Below are positions 56,134-64,000 of a stretch of 64,000 bases of DNA, in pieces. The stretch is from assembly GCF_016863635.1 (NCBI RefSeq), contig NZ_BOPG01000012.1, positions 372,001 to 436,000 on the forward strand, given 5' to 3'. Every line of letters begins with the position of its first letter. Within the stretch, counting starts at the first letter, position 1. The notes under the pieces were generated by a model. That model was not told the origin of the DNA. It searched no databases and saw only the letters and a list, made by a program, of their open reading frames with translations. This stretch comes from Virgisporangium aurantiacum (GTDB lineage: Bacteria > Actinomycetota > Actinomycetes > Mycobacteriales > Micromonosporaceae). The position numbers and the translations under genes are program-made.

Positions 56134-57411
56134 TCAGCGGCGCGGCATGTCGATCCGGTCGCCGGCCTGGTCGAAGAAGTGCAGCCGGGTCACGTCGACC
56201 GCCACCGTCACCGGGTGGCCGGTCGCGATGCCGGGGTAGGGCGCCAGCCGCACCGTGAGCTCACCGGGCTGGCGCTGGTGCCGGCCGCTGATCCGCTCCT
56301 CCACCGGCTCCCGCACCGGCCGGCTGTTCAGCCGGGCCAGGATCCCGCGGACGCCGCGCCGGGCCGGACGGGTGGTGCGGTCGTGCCCGGTCTCGTCGAC
56401 CTGCACGGCCGTGGAGCCGATGTCGAGGTAGGCCAGCGACTCGTGTCCGTGGTGCTCCAGGTACCGGACCCGGCCGTGCAGCACGTTGTCGGTCTCGCCG
56501 GCGCCGACCGGGGTGAGCGCCTCGGCGCGGAAACCGACCGCGATCCGCTCCCCGTGGTAGCGGGCCAGCATCCGGGCCTGCATGTGCAGCCACGGCAGGC
56601 GCAGTTCCTGCTCGCCCACGCCCTGCCCGCCGAACCGGATGCCGACGTACTCGTCGAGCACGACGCCGACGCTCGCCTCCATCAGGTTCATCCTCGGGTT
56701 GCCGAGGAACGCCGCCACGTACAGCGTCGCCGGGCGCGTGTACACCTGAGTCGGCGGGCCGAGGTCCTGCAGCACCCCGCGCTTGAGGATCGCCACCCGG
56801 TCGGCCATCGTCAGCGCCTCGGTCTGGTCGTGCGTCACGTAGATGCACGTCGAGCCGAGATCCTTGACCACCTCGACGATCTCGGCGCGCAGCTCGCTGC
56901 GGAGCTGGGCGTCGAGATCCGACAGCGGCTCGTCCATCAGGAACAGGCGGGGGTTGCGCACCAGGGCCCGGCCCATCGCGACGCGCTGCCGCTGGCCGCC
57001 GGACAACTGGCTCGGCCGCCGTTCGAGCAGCCCGCCGATGCCCAGCGCCGACGCCACCGCGAGCACCTTCTCGTGCCGCGCCACGTCGTCGAAGCCGGCC
57101 CACCGCAGCGGGAAACCGATGTTCTCGGCCACGTTCATGTGCCGGTAGAGCGCCAGTTCCTGGAACACCATCGCCACGTCGCGTCCGGCGAACGCCACGC
57201 TGCGTGCGGGACGGCCGTCGAGCATCACCTGGCCCGACGTGGGCAGTTCGAGGCCGGCGACCATGCGCAGGAGCGTGGTTTTACCGCACCCGGAGGGACC
57301 GAGCAGCACGACGAGTTCGCCCGGACGCACGTCCAGGCTCACGGTGTCGACCGCTACCGTTCCCCCCGGGAAGACCTTGGATACGTCCCGCAGCAGGACC
57401 TCCACGGCCAC
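56134..57411 (-). CDS. MalK/UgpC-type sugar ABC transporter ATPase
   Basis: 425 residues: Walker A LGPSGCGKTTLLRMVAG, Q-loop VFQELALYRHMNVAENIGFP, signature LSGGQRQRVAMGRAL, Walker B LFLMDEPLSDLD, H-loop VTHDQTEA, then a long regulatory TOBE region (VGFRAEALTPV, LEHHGHESLAYLDI). GTG at 57411 lies in the ribosome site; GTG at 57405 behind GGGGAGG is equally possible. About 60 residues longer than MalK because of an Arg-rich insert near 350-385. Paired with one fused permease. Confidence 0.85.
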   Translation of the reverse strand: MAVEVLLRDVSKVFPGGTVAVDTVSLDVRPGELVVLLGPSGCGKTTLLRMVAGLELPTSGQVMLDGRPARSVAFAGRDVAMVFQELALYRHMNVAENIGFPLRWAGFDDVARHEKVLAVASALGIGGLLERRPSQLSGGQRQRVAMGRALVRNPRLFLMDEPLSDLDAQLRSELRAEIVEVVKDLGSTCIYVTHDQTEALTMADRVAILKRGVLQDLGPPTQVYTRPATLYVAAFLGNPRMNLMEASVGVVLDEYVGIRFGGQGVGEQELRLPWLHMQARMLARYHGERIAVGFRAEALTPVGAGETDNVLHGRVRYLEHHGHESLAYLDIGSTAVQVDETGHDRTTRPARRGVRGILARLNSRPVREPVEERISGRHQRQPGELTVRLAPYPGIATGHPVTVAVDVTRLHFFDQAGDRIDMPRR

Positions 57412-57504
57412 CTCCCCATCGCCAGCACGGAGACTCTCACCACTGTGACCGGACGATGACCATCGGGTGAACGGCTTAATCTGACCCCGCGACCGACCGT
57501 GGCG

Positions 57505-59097
57505 TCAGTCCGTATCCGGACCGGTGCGCAGCGCGACCCGATCCAGGTACAGCATCTGAACAGTAGCCACGATCAGGAGCAGCGCCACGAACACGACTGC
57601 GGGTAGCGCGAGCCCGACCGGGAACCCGTCGTCGATCCGGCGGGCGTAGACCGCCCGGGCGGTGAGTTCCACCAGGTAGAGCGGACCGGTCCGGTGCTGC
57701 GGATCCGGCCCGGCGAGCATCGGCCAGAGCAGGTCCTGGGCCCGGAAGAGCCAGGTGGCGAGGAACGCGACGCCCACCATCGGCAGCACCGGCAGCAGCA
57801 GCGTCGCGCTGCGCACCGGCCGCCCCCGCCCCAGCACCGCCTCGCCGCGCGCCGCCTGACCCGCGAACAGCAGCGTGAGCAGGAACAGCACCGGCACCAC
57901 CACGAACGTCGGCGGCACGAGACCGAGGAACGAGTCGAGCACCTCCCACCTCCGGGCCCGCTCGAAGTGGCTGACCGACACCGGACCCAGCCCCACGAAC
58001 AGGAAGAGCCCGAACGGCAGCAGCAGCCACTCGCTGTGCCGGCCGAGCGGGCGCAGCCAGCCGATCCCGTACGCGGCGAGCACGGTCACCGCCATCGCGA
58101 CGAGCGTGGAGATCAGCGACGGGACCCAGGTCGACACGCCGACGCCGGACGGGACCTGGCCGTACGCGTCGGACCGCGGGCCGAACAGGTCGGCGAGCCA
58201 CGGCCACAGGCCCACCACCGTCAACACCAGCACCGTCACCCCGACGACGCCCGCCACCACCGCGCCGCCGATCCGCAGGGCCTTCGGCGTCGGCCCGACC
58301 GGGCCGGACGGCGGCACCGCCAGCCGCGCCCGGCTCACCACGAGGGCGACCGTGACCAGCAGGCCGAGCAGGACGAAGAGCACGAGCAGCACCGTCGAGC
58401 CGGCCGCCGACACCCCGGGCCGGGCGTACAGGAACGCGAACCGGTAGATCACCTGCATCGGGTAGGCCTTGCGCGGGCCGCCCGGCCCCGGCGCGCCCAC
58501 GTACGTGTAGGTGAACTCCTGGAACGCCACCGCGAGCACGGCCGCCGCGCCGACACCGGCCACCAGGAGGAGGGCGGGAACCGGGGACCGGGTGGGGTCG
58601 CGCCGGCGCAGCACCGCGAGGTACCCGAGCACGGCCAGCGCCGTGAACAGCCCCAGCGTCGACCACCAGTACAGCGCCAGCTCGCCCCGCGCGTCGGCCG
58701 GCCGCCCGGCGTCCCACTGCCCCGCGATCGCGACGGCGACCGGCGCGTAGGCGGCCAGCGGCAGCACGAGCGCGACCCGCACCAGCCGGCGCACGACGGT
58801 GCCGCCGGCCTGCGCGGCGACCGCCAGCACCGGCGCGACGACCACCACCAGCAGCAGGGGAACCGCCGCCAGCCGCAGCCCGTTCAGGAGGCTGCCGCCG
58901 AAGCCCAGCCGGAAGATGTCCCCGTAGTTGCCGAAGCCGTAGACGGGCTCCGGGTCGCCGATCCACCGGCTGTTCTCGTCGAAGCTCGTGACCACCGTGT
59001 CGAACGCCGGCAGCACCACCGAACCGACCAGCATGGCCAGCGCAGGCACCACCAGCAGGGCGCCGACCAGACTTCTCCCCCGTGACATGCGCGCCAT
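57505..59097 (-). CDS. Fused or double-length sugar ABC permease-like membrane protein
   Basis: 530 residues with roughly 12 membrane spans. The N-terminal half opens like MalF (SLVGALLVVPALAMLVGSVV, FGNYGDIFRLGF) and the C-terminal half like MalG (WVPSLISTLVAMAVTVLAAY, WLRPLGRHSEWLLLP, TWLFRAQDLLWPML), separated by KALRIGGAVVAGVVGVTVLV. EAA loops are poor (ARGEAVLGRGRPVRSATLL). No binding protein is nearby. 93 bp precede the ATPase gene. Probably a permease pair fused into one chain; function uncertain. Confidence 0.68.
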   Translation of the reverse strand: MARMSRGRSLVGALLVVPALAMLVGSVVLPAFDTVVTSFDENSRWIGDPEPVYGFGNYGDIFRLGFGGSLLNGLRLAAVPLLLVVVVAPVLAVAAQAGGTVVRRLVRVALVLPLAAYAPVAVAIAGQWDAGRPADARGELALYWWSTLGLFTALAVLGYLAVLRRRDPTRSPVPALLLVAGVGAAAVLAVAFQEFTYTYVGAPGPGGPRKAYPMQVIYRFAFLYARPGVSAAGSTVLLVLFVLLGLLVTVALVVSRARLAVPPSGPVGPTPKALRIGGAVVAGVVGVTVLVLTVVGLWPWLADLFGPRSDAYGQVPSGVGVSTWVPSLISTLVAMAVTVLAAYGIGWLRPLGRHSEWLLLPFGLFLFVGLGPVSVSHFERARRWEVLDSFLGLVPPTFVVVPVLFLLTLLFAGQAARGEAVLGRGRPVRSATLLLPVLPMVGVAFLATWLFRAQDLLWPMLAGPDPQHRTGPLYLVELTARAVYARRIDDGFPVGLALPAVVFVALLLIVATVQMLYLDRVALRTGPDTD

Positions 59098-59144
59098 CGT
59101 AGGATGCCGATGGCGTACCCGCGGGACGGTGCCACCATGGAACG

Positions 59145-59570
59145 GTGATCCGCCTCGACCTGGCCATCCGGCTCCGCGACGCCGGTGTGACGTGGCAGCC
59201 CGCCACCGGCGACCACTTCGCGATCCCCGACCGTGACCTCGACGACGAGACGTTCGTCCTCAGCGACATGATCGTCGGAATCCACGAGCTGCCGCGGGGC
59301 ACCGTGATCGGGTTCAACGGCACCACCGAGTGGGCCCTCGACGACATCGAGCGCGACGAGGCGATCTGGCTGCCCCGCGAGGACCAGCTCCGCGACATGC
59401 TCGGTGACGCGTTCCAGCGCCTGGAACACGACGGCGACGGGTACCGCGTGGTCGTCGACGGCCAGCCGGACGTGCTGGCCGCGAGCCCGCCCGACGCCTA
59501 CGCGGCCGCGGTCCTGTACCGGCTGGTCGGCACTAGCCCCAGTGCTGGGGAGCCGACTGCCGGGTCGTGA
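59145..59570 (+). CDS. Conserved actinobacterial protein of unknown function
   Basis: 141 residues: LDLAIRLRDAGVTWQPATGD, HFAIPDRDLDDETFVLSDMI, WALDDIERDEAIWLPREDQL. Matches a common family sometimes mislabelled as pilus assembly CpaE; no pilus motif is seen. GTG start 47 bp from the divergent permease gene. Its end overlaps the convergent carboxymuconolactone decarboxylase-family gene by 38 bp. Confidence 0.65.
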   Translation: MIRLDLAIRLRDAGVTWQPATGDHFAIPDRDLDDETFVLSDMIVGIHELPRGTVIGFNGTTEWALDDIERDEAIWLPREDQLRDMLGDAFQRLEHDGDGYRVVVDGQPDVLAASPPDAYAAAVLYRLVGTSPSAGEPTAGS

Positions 59571-59991
59571 CGTTGATCCGGTTGAAGAAGTTCGTCGTCG
59601 CGATCCACAGCACGATCGCCGCGAGTTGCTGCTCGGTGAAGTGCTCCGCGGCGGCGTCCCACACGGCGTCCGGCACGGCGTCCGGGGTGTCGGCCAGCCG
59701 GGTGGCCGCTTCGGCCAGGGCGAGCGCGGCCCGCTCGGGCTCGGTGAAGTACGGCGTCTCCCGCCACACCGCGACGGCGAACAGCCGGTCGTCGCTCTCG
59801 CCGCCCTTGCGCATCGCGCGGGCACCCGAGTCGACGCACGGCGCGCAGCCGTTGATCTGGCTGGCGCGCAGGTGCACCAGCTCCAGCGTCGCGTTCGGCA
59901 CACCGGCCGAGTGCGCCGTCTTGTAGAGGATGTTGACCGCCTGGACCGCGTCGGGCAGCAGGGCGGCGGGGTTGGTGATGCGCGGCTCCAT
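59533..59991 (-). CDS. Carboxymuconolactone decarboxylase/AhpD-family protein, ECF41 partner
   Basis: 152 residues: LELVHLRASQINGCAPCVDS carries the AhpD CxxC pair near residue 50 followed by a His-free HxxxR variant (GARAMRKGG), and FTEQQLAAIVLWIATTNFFN, RIN at the end. AhpD-like proteins are peroxidase reductants. In ECF41 loci such a protein is the normal sigma target. Divergent from the sigma gene over 106 bp containing ECF41-type promoter sequences. Confidence 0.85.
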   Translation of the reverse strand: MEPRITNPAALLPDAVQAVNILYKTAHSAGVPNATLELVHLRASQINGCAPCVDSGARAMRKGGESDDRLFAVAVWRETPYFTEPERAALALAEAATRLADTPDAVPDAVWDAAAEHFTEQQLAAIVLWIATTNFFNRINVTTRQSAPQHWG

Positions 59992-60003
59992 GATTCACTC
60001 CTC

Positions 60004-60030
60004 TGTCACATCCGTGCCTCGGTGCACGTC
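60004..60030 (+). promoter_or_regulatory. ECF41-type promoter facing the sigma gene
   Basis: TGTCACA (60004-60010), 16-bp spacer, CGTC (60027-60030): an exact match to the published ECF41 promoter pattern TGTCACA-n16-CGTC, 68 bp before the sigma start. Indicates positive autoregulation. Confidence 0.75.
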
Positions 60031-60038
60031 ACCCTTAC

Positions 60039-60066
60039 GACTCCCGCCCGGCGGGTGGTTGTGACA
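60039..60066 (-). promoter_or_regulatory. Weaker ECF41-type promoter facing the CxxC partner gene
   Basis: On the minus strand TGTCACA (60066-60060), 17-bp spacer, AGTC (60042-60039), 3 of 4 bases of the CGTC -10 and 1 bp longer spacing. It lies 48 bp upstream of the AhpD-like start. Confidence 0.5.
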
Positions 60067-60097
60067 CATGTGGTCTCCATCACAAAGGGGATGAACG

Positions 60098-60976
60098 GTG
60101 ACCGATCAGGACGTGTTGGCCCGGCGGTTCGAGGCCGACCGGCCCCGGCTGCGCTCGGTGGCACACCGGATGCTCGGCTCGGCCGCCGAGGCCGACGACG
60201 CCGTGCAGGAGGCGTGGCTGCGCCTGCGGCGGGTGGACGCGGACACCGTCGACAACCTCAGCGGCTGGCTCACCACGGTGGTGGGGCGGGTGTGCCTGGA
60301 CATGCTGCGCTCCCGCGCGGTCCGGCGGGAGGACCCGCTCGACGGGGCACCGCCGGAGGCTGCGCCCACCGCAGGTGCCGGAATCCCCGACCCCGCGCAG
60401 ACCGCCGAACTCGCCGACTCGGTGGGCGTGGCGCTGCTCGTGGTGCTGGAGACGCTCACCCCGACCGAGCGGCTCGCGTTCGTGCTGCACGACCTGTTCG
60501 CCGTCCCCTTCGAGGAGATCGCCCCGATCGTGGGCCGCACCCCGACGGCGGCGCGTCAACTGGCCAGCCGCGCGCGTCGTCGGGTCCAGTCCGAGCCCGC
60601 GGAGCTACCGGCCGCGCCGGGGGCCGTGCGGCAGCGGCGGGTGGTCGAGGCGTTCCTGGCCGCGTCGCGCGGCGGCGACTTCGAGACGCTGCTCACGCTG
60701 CTCGACCCCGACGTGGTGCTGCGCATCGACCAGCCCGCCCGGCGGCTGGGCGCGCCCGCCGACATGCACGGCCGGGACGCCGTGGCGCGGTTCTTCAACG
60801 GACGGGCCCGGGCCGCACGGCCCGCGTTCGTCGACGGTGCCCCCGCCGCGGTGGTGCTGGCCGGCGGCCGGCCGCGCGTCGTGATCATGTTCATCGTCGT
60901 CGACGACACGATCATCGGGATGGAGGCCGTGGCCGACCCCGAGGTGATCGGCGGGCTGGAGGTGGTCCTGACGTAG
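60098..60976 (+). CDS. sigJ: ECF41-type (SigJ-like) sigma factor with SnoaL-like extension
   Basis: 292 residues. Region 2 (RLRSVAHRMLGSAAEADDAV, QEAWLRL, LSGWLTTVVGRVCLDMLRS), region 4 (TPTERLAFVLHDLFAVPFEE, IAPIVGRTPTAARQLASRA) and a C-terminal SnoaL-like domain (VEAFLAASRGGDFETLLTLL, DPDVVLR). The extension takes the place of an anti-sigma factor in this group. GTG follows AAAGGGG. Next to its usual CxxC partner gene; followed 9 bp later by the HMG-CoA lyase-like gene. Confidence 0.88.
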   Translation: MTDQDVLARRFEADRPRLRSVAHRMLGSAAEADDAVQEAWLRLRRVDADTVDNLSGWLTTVVGRVCLDMLRSRAVRREDPLDGAPPEAAPTAGAGIPDPAQTAELADSVGVALLVVLETLTPTERLAFVLHDLFAVPFEEIAPIVGRTPTAARQLASRARRRVQSEPAELPAAPGAVRQRRVVEAFLAASRGGDFETLLTLLDPDVVLRIDQPARRLGAPADMHGRDAVARFFNGRARAARPAFVDGAPAAVVLAGGRPRVVIMFIVVDDTIIGMEAVADPEVIGGLEVVLT

Positions 60977-60985
60977 GCTCGCCGG

Positions 60986-61918
60986 GTGGAGCCGGCCAGC
61001 GTCATTGCCATGCCCGGGCTGCCCGGCCGGGTCACCGTGTACGAGGTGGGGCCCCGCGACGGGCTGCAGAACGAGTCCGCGGTGGTCCCGGTCGCGGTCA
61101 AGGCGGAGTTCGTCCGGCGGCTGGTCGCGGCCGGGCTGCCGGCGGTCGAGCTGACGAGCTTCGTGCCGCCGTCGTGGATCCCCCAGCTCGCCGACGCGGC
61201 CGAACTCATGGACCTGCTCGCCGCCGACCTCGCGCCGGGCCGGCGGTACCCCGTCCTCGTGCCGAACGCGCGCGGCCTGGACCGCGCGCTCGCGGCCGGC
61301 GCCACCGAGATCGCCGTGTTCGCGAGCGCCACCGAGACGTTCGCCCGCCGCAACCTCAACCGGACGGTCGCCGAGTCGCTGGACATGTTCCGGCCGGTGG
61401 TCGAGGCCTCGCTGGCGGCGGGCCGGAACGTGCGGGGCTACGTCTCGATGTGCTTCGGCGACCCGTGGGAGGGCGCGGTGCCGGTCGACCAGGTGGTCGG
61501 CGTGGCCCTGGCGCTGGCCGGGATGGGCTGCGCCGAGATCTCCCTCGGCGACACCATCGGGGTCGCCACGCCCGGGCAGGTGGCTCGGTTGCTGGCCGCG
61601 CTGGACGCGCGCGGGCTGCCGGTCTCCCGGCTCGCGGTGCACTTCCACGACACCTACGGCCAGGCGCTGGCCAACACGCTGGTGGCGCTCCAGCACGAGG
61701 TCACGACGGTGGACGCGTCGGCGGGCGGGCTGGGCGGCTGCCCGTACGCGAAGTCGGCGACCGGCAACCTGGCCACCGAGGACCTGGTCTGGCAGCTGCA
61801 CGGGCTGGGCATCGAGACCGGCGTCGACCTCGGCGCGCTGGTCGCGACGAGCGTCTGGATGGCCGGCGAGCTGGGCCGGCCGAGCCCGTCCCGGACGGTG
61901 ACCGCGCTCGCCTCATGA
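60986..61918 (+). CDS. Hydroxymethylglutaryl-CoA lyase
   Basis: 310 residues of the HMGL/DRE-TIM barrel: VYEVGPRDGLQNE (catalytic R-D), ELTSFVPPSWIPQLADA, AVHFHDTYGQALAN with metal-binding His pair, and GLGGCPYAKSATGNLATED with the catalytic Cys loop. It cleaves HMG-CoA to acetyl-CoA and acetoacetate in leucine breakdown. GTG start close behind sigJ suggests a shared mRNA. A related lyase specificity is possible. Confidence 0.87.
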   Translation: MEPASVIAMPGLPGRVTVYEVGPRDGLQNESAVVPVAVKAEFVRRLVAAGLPAVELTSFVPPSWIPQLADAAELMDLLAADLAPGRRYPVLVPNARGLDRALAAGATEIAVFASATETFARRNLNRTVAESLDMFRPVVEASLAAGRNVRGYVSMCFGDPWEGAVPVDQVVGVALALAGMGCAEISLGDTIGVATPGQVARLLAALDARGLPVSRLAVHFHDTYGQALANTLVALQHEVTTVDASAGGLGGCPYAKSATGNLATEDLVWQLHGLGIETGVDLGALVATSVWMAGELGRPSPSRTVTALAS

Positions 61919-61939
61919 GCCGTCGCGGCGTGCCGATAG

Positions 61940-64000
61940 GTGTCGGTGGGTCTGTCCACGTCGCTGCCGCGCACGCTGGGGTTCACCGGGCTGTACCTGG
62001 TGGCCACGATCGCCGGCCGGATGACCGTCCTCGACAAGACCAACCTCAGCCTGGTGTGGCCGGCGGCGGGCGTGTCGGCGATCTGGTTCCTCGTCCAGCA
62101 CCGCTCGCGGTGGCGGGCGCTCGACGTGCTGGCGCTCGCCGCCGTGACCGTCGTGGTGAACGTGGCCACCGGGGTGGCGCCGTGGTTGGCGCTGTTCTTC
62201 GTGGTGGCCAACGTGGCCCAGGCGGAGCTGTTCGCGTACCTGTTCCACCGGTGGCTGCCGCACCTGTGGGGCGGCGGCGGGACCCGGCCGTTGGCGCGGC
62301 TTTCCGAGCTGTGGCGACTCGTCGCCGCCGCGCTGCTGGGCACCACGTGCGGCGCGTTGATCGGCCCCACCGGCGTGTGGATCGCGCAGGGCGCGTACTC
62401 GTGGTCGGCCACGGCCGTCTGGATGACCCGCAACACCGCCAGCATCCTGCTGATCGGCGCCGCCGGGATCAGGCTGGGTCAGTTCCTGCACGGCCCGTGT
62501 CCTGGTCAGGTGTGGACGCGGCTGAGAGCGGCCGTCAGCGCCGAGTACATCGTGGTGGTGGTGCTGTCGGCGGTGAGCTACGTGCTGGTGTTCGGCGTCC
62601 ACCACGACCTGCCGCTGGCGTTCACGTTGCTGGTGATGACGGTGTGGGCCGGGGTGCGGCTGCGCACCGGGTTCGTGATCCTGCACGACCTGACGTTCGG
62701 CACGGTGGCCGTCCTGTTCACCCTGCACGGCACCGGGCCGTTCGCGGCGATACCGGGCCACGCCGCGCGGGCGCTGGTCGCCCAGCTGTTCGTCGGCATG
62801 GTGGCCGTCGTCGGTCTCGCGCTGGCCCTCGGCCGCGACGAGCGCGAGGAGCTCATCGAGGTGCAGCGCAGCGCCCAGGAGGCGGCCACCGGCCAGGCGC
62901 GGCTGCTGAGCACCATCGTCGACTCGATGAGCGAGGGCCTCACCGTGGTCGACGAGCAGGGCCGGATGCTGCTGCGCAACCCCGCCGTCCGCGACCTCAT
63001 GGGCGGCTTCGTCACCGGCACCGGGCAGCTGGCCCAGCCCGGCTTCTACGGGCTGTTCCACCTCGACGGCACGCCGATCGACGGGTCGGAGATGCCGCAC
63101 CGGCGGGCCATCGCCGGCGAGGACGTCCACGACCAGGACGTGCTCGTGCGCAACGCCGGCGTGCCCGACGGACGCATCCTCCGGGTGAGCTCGACCGCGC
63201 TGCCCGGCACCCGCGACGGGCACCGGTACGCGGTCACCGTCTTCCACGACGTCACCGCCGAACGCCGGCACCGCGACGAACTGGCGTCGTTCGCCGGCGT
63301 GGTCGCGCACGACCTCCTCAACCCGCTGACCACCGTGGAAGGGTGGGCGGAGGCGCTCGACGAACTGTTGCAGGACGCCGGCGACACACCGGTCGCGGCC
63401 GAGGCGGCCGGCGGGGTGACGCGCATCCGGCGCGCCGCCCGCCGCATGCGCAACCTCATCAACGACCTCCTCGCCTACACCACCGCCCGCGACGCCACCG
63501 TGGCACCGGTGTCGGTGCGGCTCGACGAGGTGGTCGAGGACATCGCGACCGCGCGCATCGACCAGGCGCAGAGCAGCGGGAAGCCGGTGCCGGTCTTCTC
63601 CCGGCCGGATCCGTCCGTGGTGCACGCCGACCCGGTGCTGCTGCGGCAGCTGCTCGACAACCTCATCAGCAACTCCATCAAGTACACCGAGCCCGGGGTG
63701 GTGGCCCGGGTCGACGTCGTCACCGAGGAGCGGCCGGACGGCCGGGTGGCCGTGCACATCTCCGACAACGGCATCGGCATCCCGGCCGGGCAGCACGAGA
63801 CCATCTTCGACAACTTCCACCGCGCGCACCGGTCGGCCGGGTACGCCGGGACCGGGCTGGGGCTGGGGATCTGCAAGCGGATCGTCGAACGGCACGGCGG
63901 CACCATCGTGGCGACCGACAATCCGGCGGGTCGCGGGTCGCGGTTCACGTTCACGCTGCCGGCGGAGGGCGGGACGATCCCGGTGGACCACGAGCCGGTG
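61940..64000 (+). CDS. MASE1-PAS sensor histidine kinase, 3' end cut by window edge
   Basis: An open frame from GTG 61940 to the window end (687 codons, no stop). N-terminal MASE1 membrane sensor (TNLSLVWPAAGVSAIWFLVQ near residue 40, about eight spans to residue 300), PAS domain (LLSTIVDSMSEGLTVVDEQG, near 320), HisKA with phospho-acceptor His457 in FAGVVAHDLLNPLTTVEGW, and HATPase: N-box LLDNLISNSIKYTEPG near 570, G1 SDNGIGIPAG, G2 GTGLGLGICKRIVERHGG. A TAG lies in frame just before the start. 21 bp after the lyase stop. The partner response regulator is not visible. Confidence 0.87.
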   Translation, partial: MSVGLSTSLPRTLGFTGLYLVATIAGRMTVLDKTNLSLVWPAAGVSAIWFLVQHRSRWRALDVLALAAVTVVVNVATGVAPWLALFFVVANVAQAELFAYLFHRWLPHLWGGGGTRPLARLSELWRLVAAALLGTTCGALIGPTGVWIAQGAYSWSATAVWMTRNTASILLIGAAGIRLGQFLHGPCPGQVWTRLRAAVSAEYIVVVVLSAVSYVLVFGVHHDLPLAFTLLVMTVWAGVRLRTGFVILHDLTFGTVAVLFTLHGTGPFAAIPGHAARALVAQLFVGMVAVVGLALALGRDEREELIEVQRSAQEAATGQARLLSTIVDSMSEGLTVVDEQGRMLLRNPAVRDLMGGFVTGTGQLAQPGFYGLFHLDGTPIDGSEMPHRRAIAGEDVHDQDVLVRNAGVPDGRILRVSSTALPGTRDGHRYAVTVFHDVTAERRHRDELASFAGVVAHDLLNPLTTVEGWAEALDELLQDAGDTPVAAEAAGGVTRIRRAARRMRNLINDLLAYTTARDATVAPVSVRLDEVVEDIATARIDQAQSSGKPVPVFSRPDPSVVHADPVLLRQLLDNLISNSIKYTEPGVVARVDVVTEERPDGRVAVHISDNGIGIPAGQHETIFDNFHRAHRSAGYAGTGLGLGICKRIVERHGGTIVATDNPAGRGSRFTFTLPAEGGTIPVDHEPV

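Noticed and set aside
61913..63991. 692-codon minus-strand open frame at the window end
   Set aside because: The plus strand carries a MASE1-PAS-HisKA-HATPase kinase with all boxes intact, so the antisense frame is a shadow.

Overview
The window is high-GC DNA with GTG/ATG starts, dense ATGA/GTGA stop-start overlaps and lineage-typical families (KstR2 steroid regulation, F420-type LLM oxidoreductase, NgcEFG, XRE-DUF5753 regulator, ECF sigma factors with C-terminal extensions). This points to a filamentous or soil actinomycete, perhaps near Micromonosporaceae or Cryptosporangiaceae; the genus cannot be fixed from sequence alone. No rRNA, tRNA, CRISPR array, phage or transposase gene was seen.

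1-23.2 kb: a steroid C/D-ring (HIP) catabolic island. A minus-strand operon ipdA-ipdB-ipdC-paaY-like-ipdF-two hot-dog hydratases-echA20-acyl-CoA dehydrogenase (cut by the window start) diverges from kstR2. Then come an SDR, a thiolase and fadD3, facing away from fadA6 and an SDR; an overlapping fadE pair, another SDR and an LLM oxidoreductase; another SDR; a five-gene LIV-type ABC importer; and an SMP-30 lactonase divergent from an SDR. Three perfect copies of the KstR2 consensus AnCAAGnnCTTGnT (5828, 21451, 22424) and two related palindromes (10103, 15921) lie in the control regions. The importer and lactonase therefore appear to belong to the regulon, suggesting uptake and opening of a lactone or acid intermediate before FadD3 activation. 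No ring A/B or side-chain genes are present.

23.3-30.4 kb: an amino-sugar operon: RpiR/MurR regulator behind a near-consensus promoter, SIS-domain protein, NgcE-NgcF-NgcG importer for GlcNAc/chitobiose, a secreted GH16 enzyme with a chitin-binding module, and a GlcNAc/MurNAc-type kinase.

30.4-49.4 kb: housekeeping and accessory genes: small Rho-N-like protein, pyruvate carboxylase, membrane protein, a 414-bp gene-free stretch packed with inverted repeats, S41 protease, APH-like kinase, heterodimeric ABC exporter with one ruined ATP site, small membrane proteins, a leaderless small gene with an XRE-DUF5753 regulator, alpha/beta hydrolase, polar amino-acid ABC importer, secreted GH43 enzyme with ricin-type lectin domain, and a PAS protein.

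49.5-64 kb: GGDEF-EAL protein directly followed by pta without ackA; ECF42-type sigma with its DGPF/YCII partner; a gene with a duplicated 3' end; MalK-like ATPase with one fused permease and no binding protein; ECF41-type sigma divergent from a CxxC carboxymuconolactone-decarboxylase-family partner, with a matching promoter between them; HMG-CoA lyase family gene; and a MASE1 histidine kinase running off the window end.

Scattered through coding regions is an over-represented 13-bp palindrome GTCCACnGTGGAC, and two or three intergenic GATCTTG...CAAGATC palindromes form a REP-like family.
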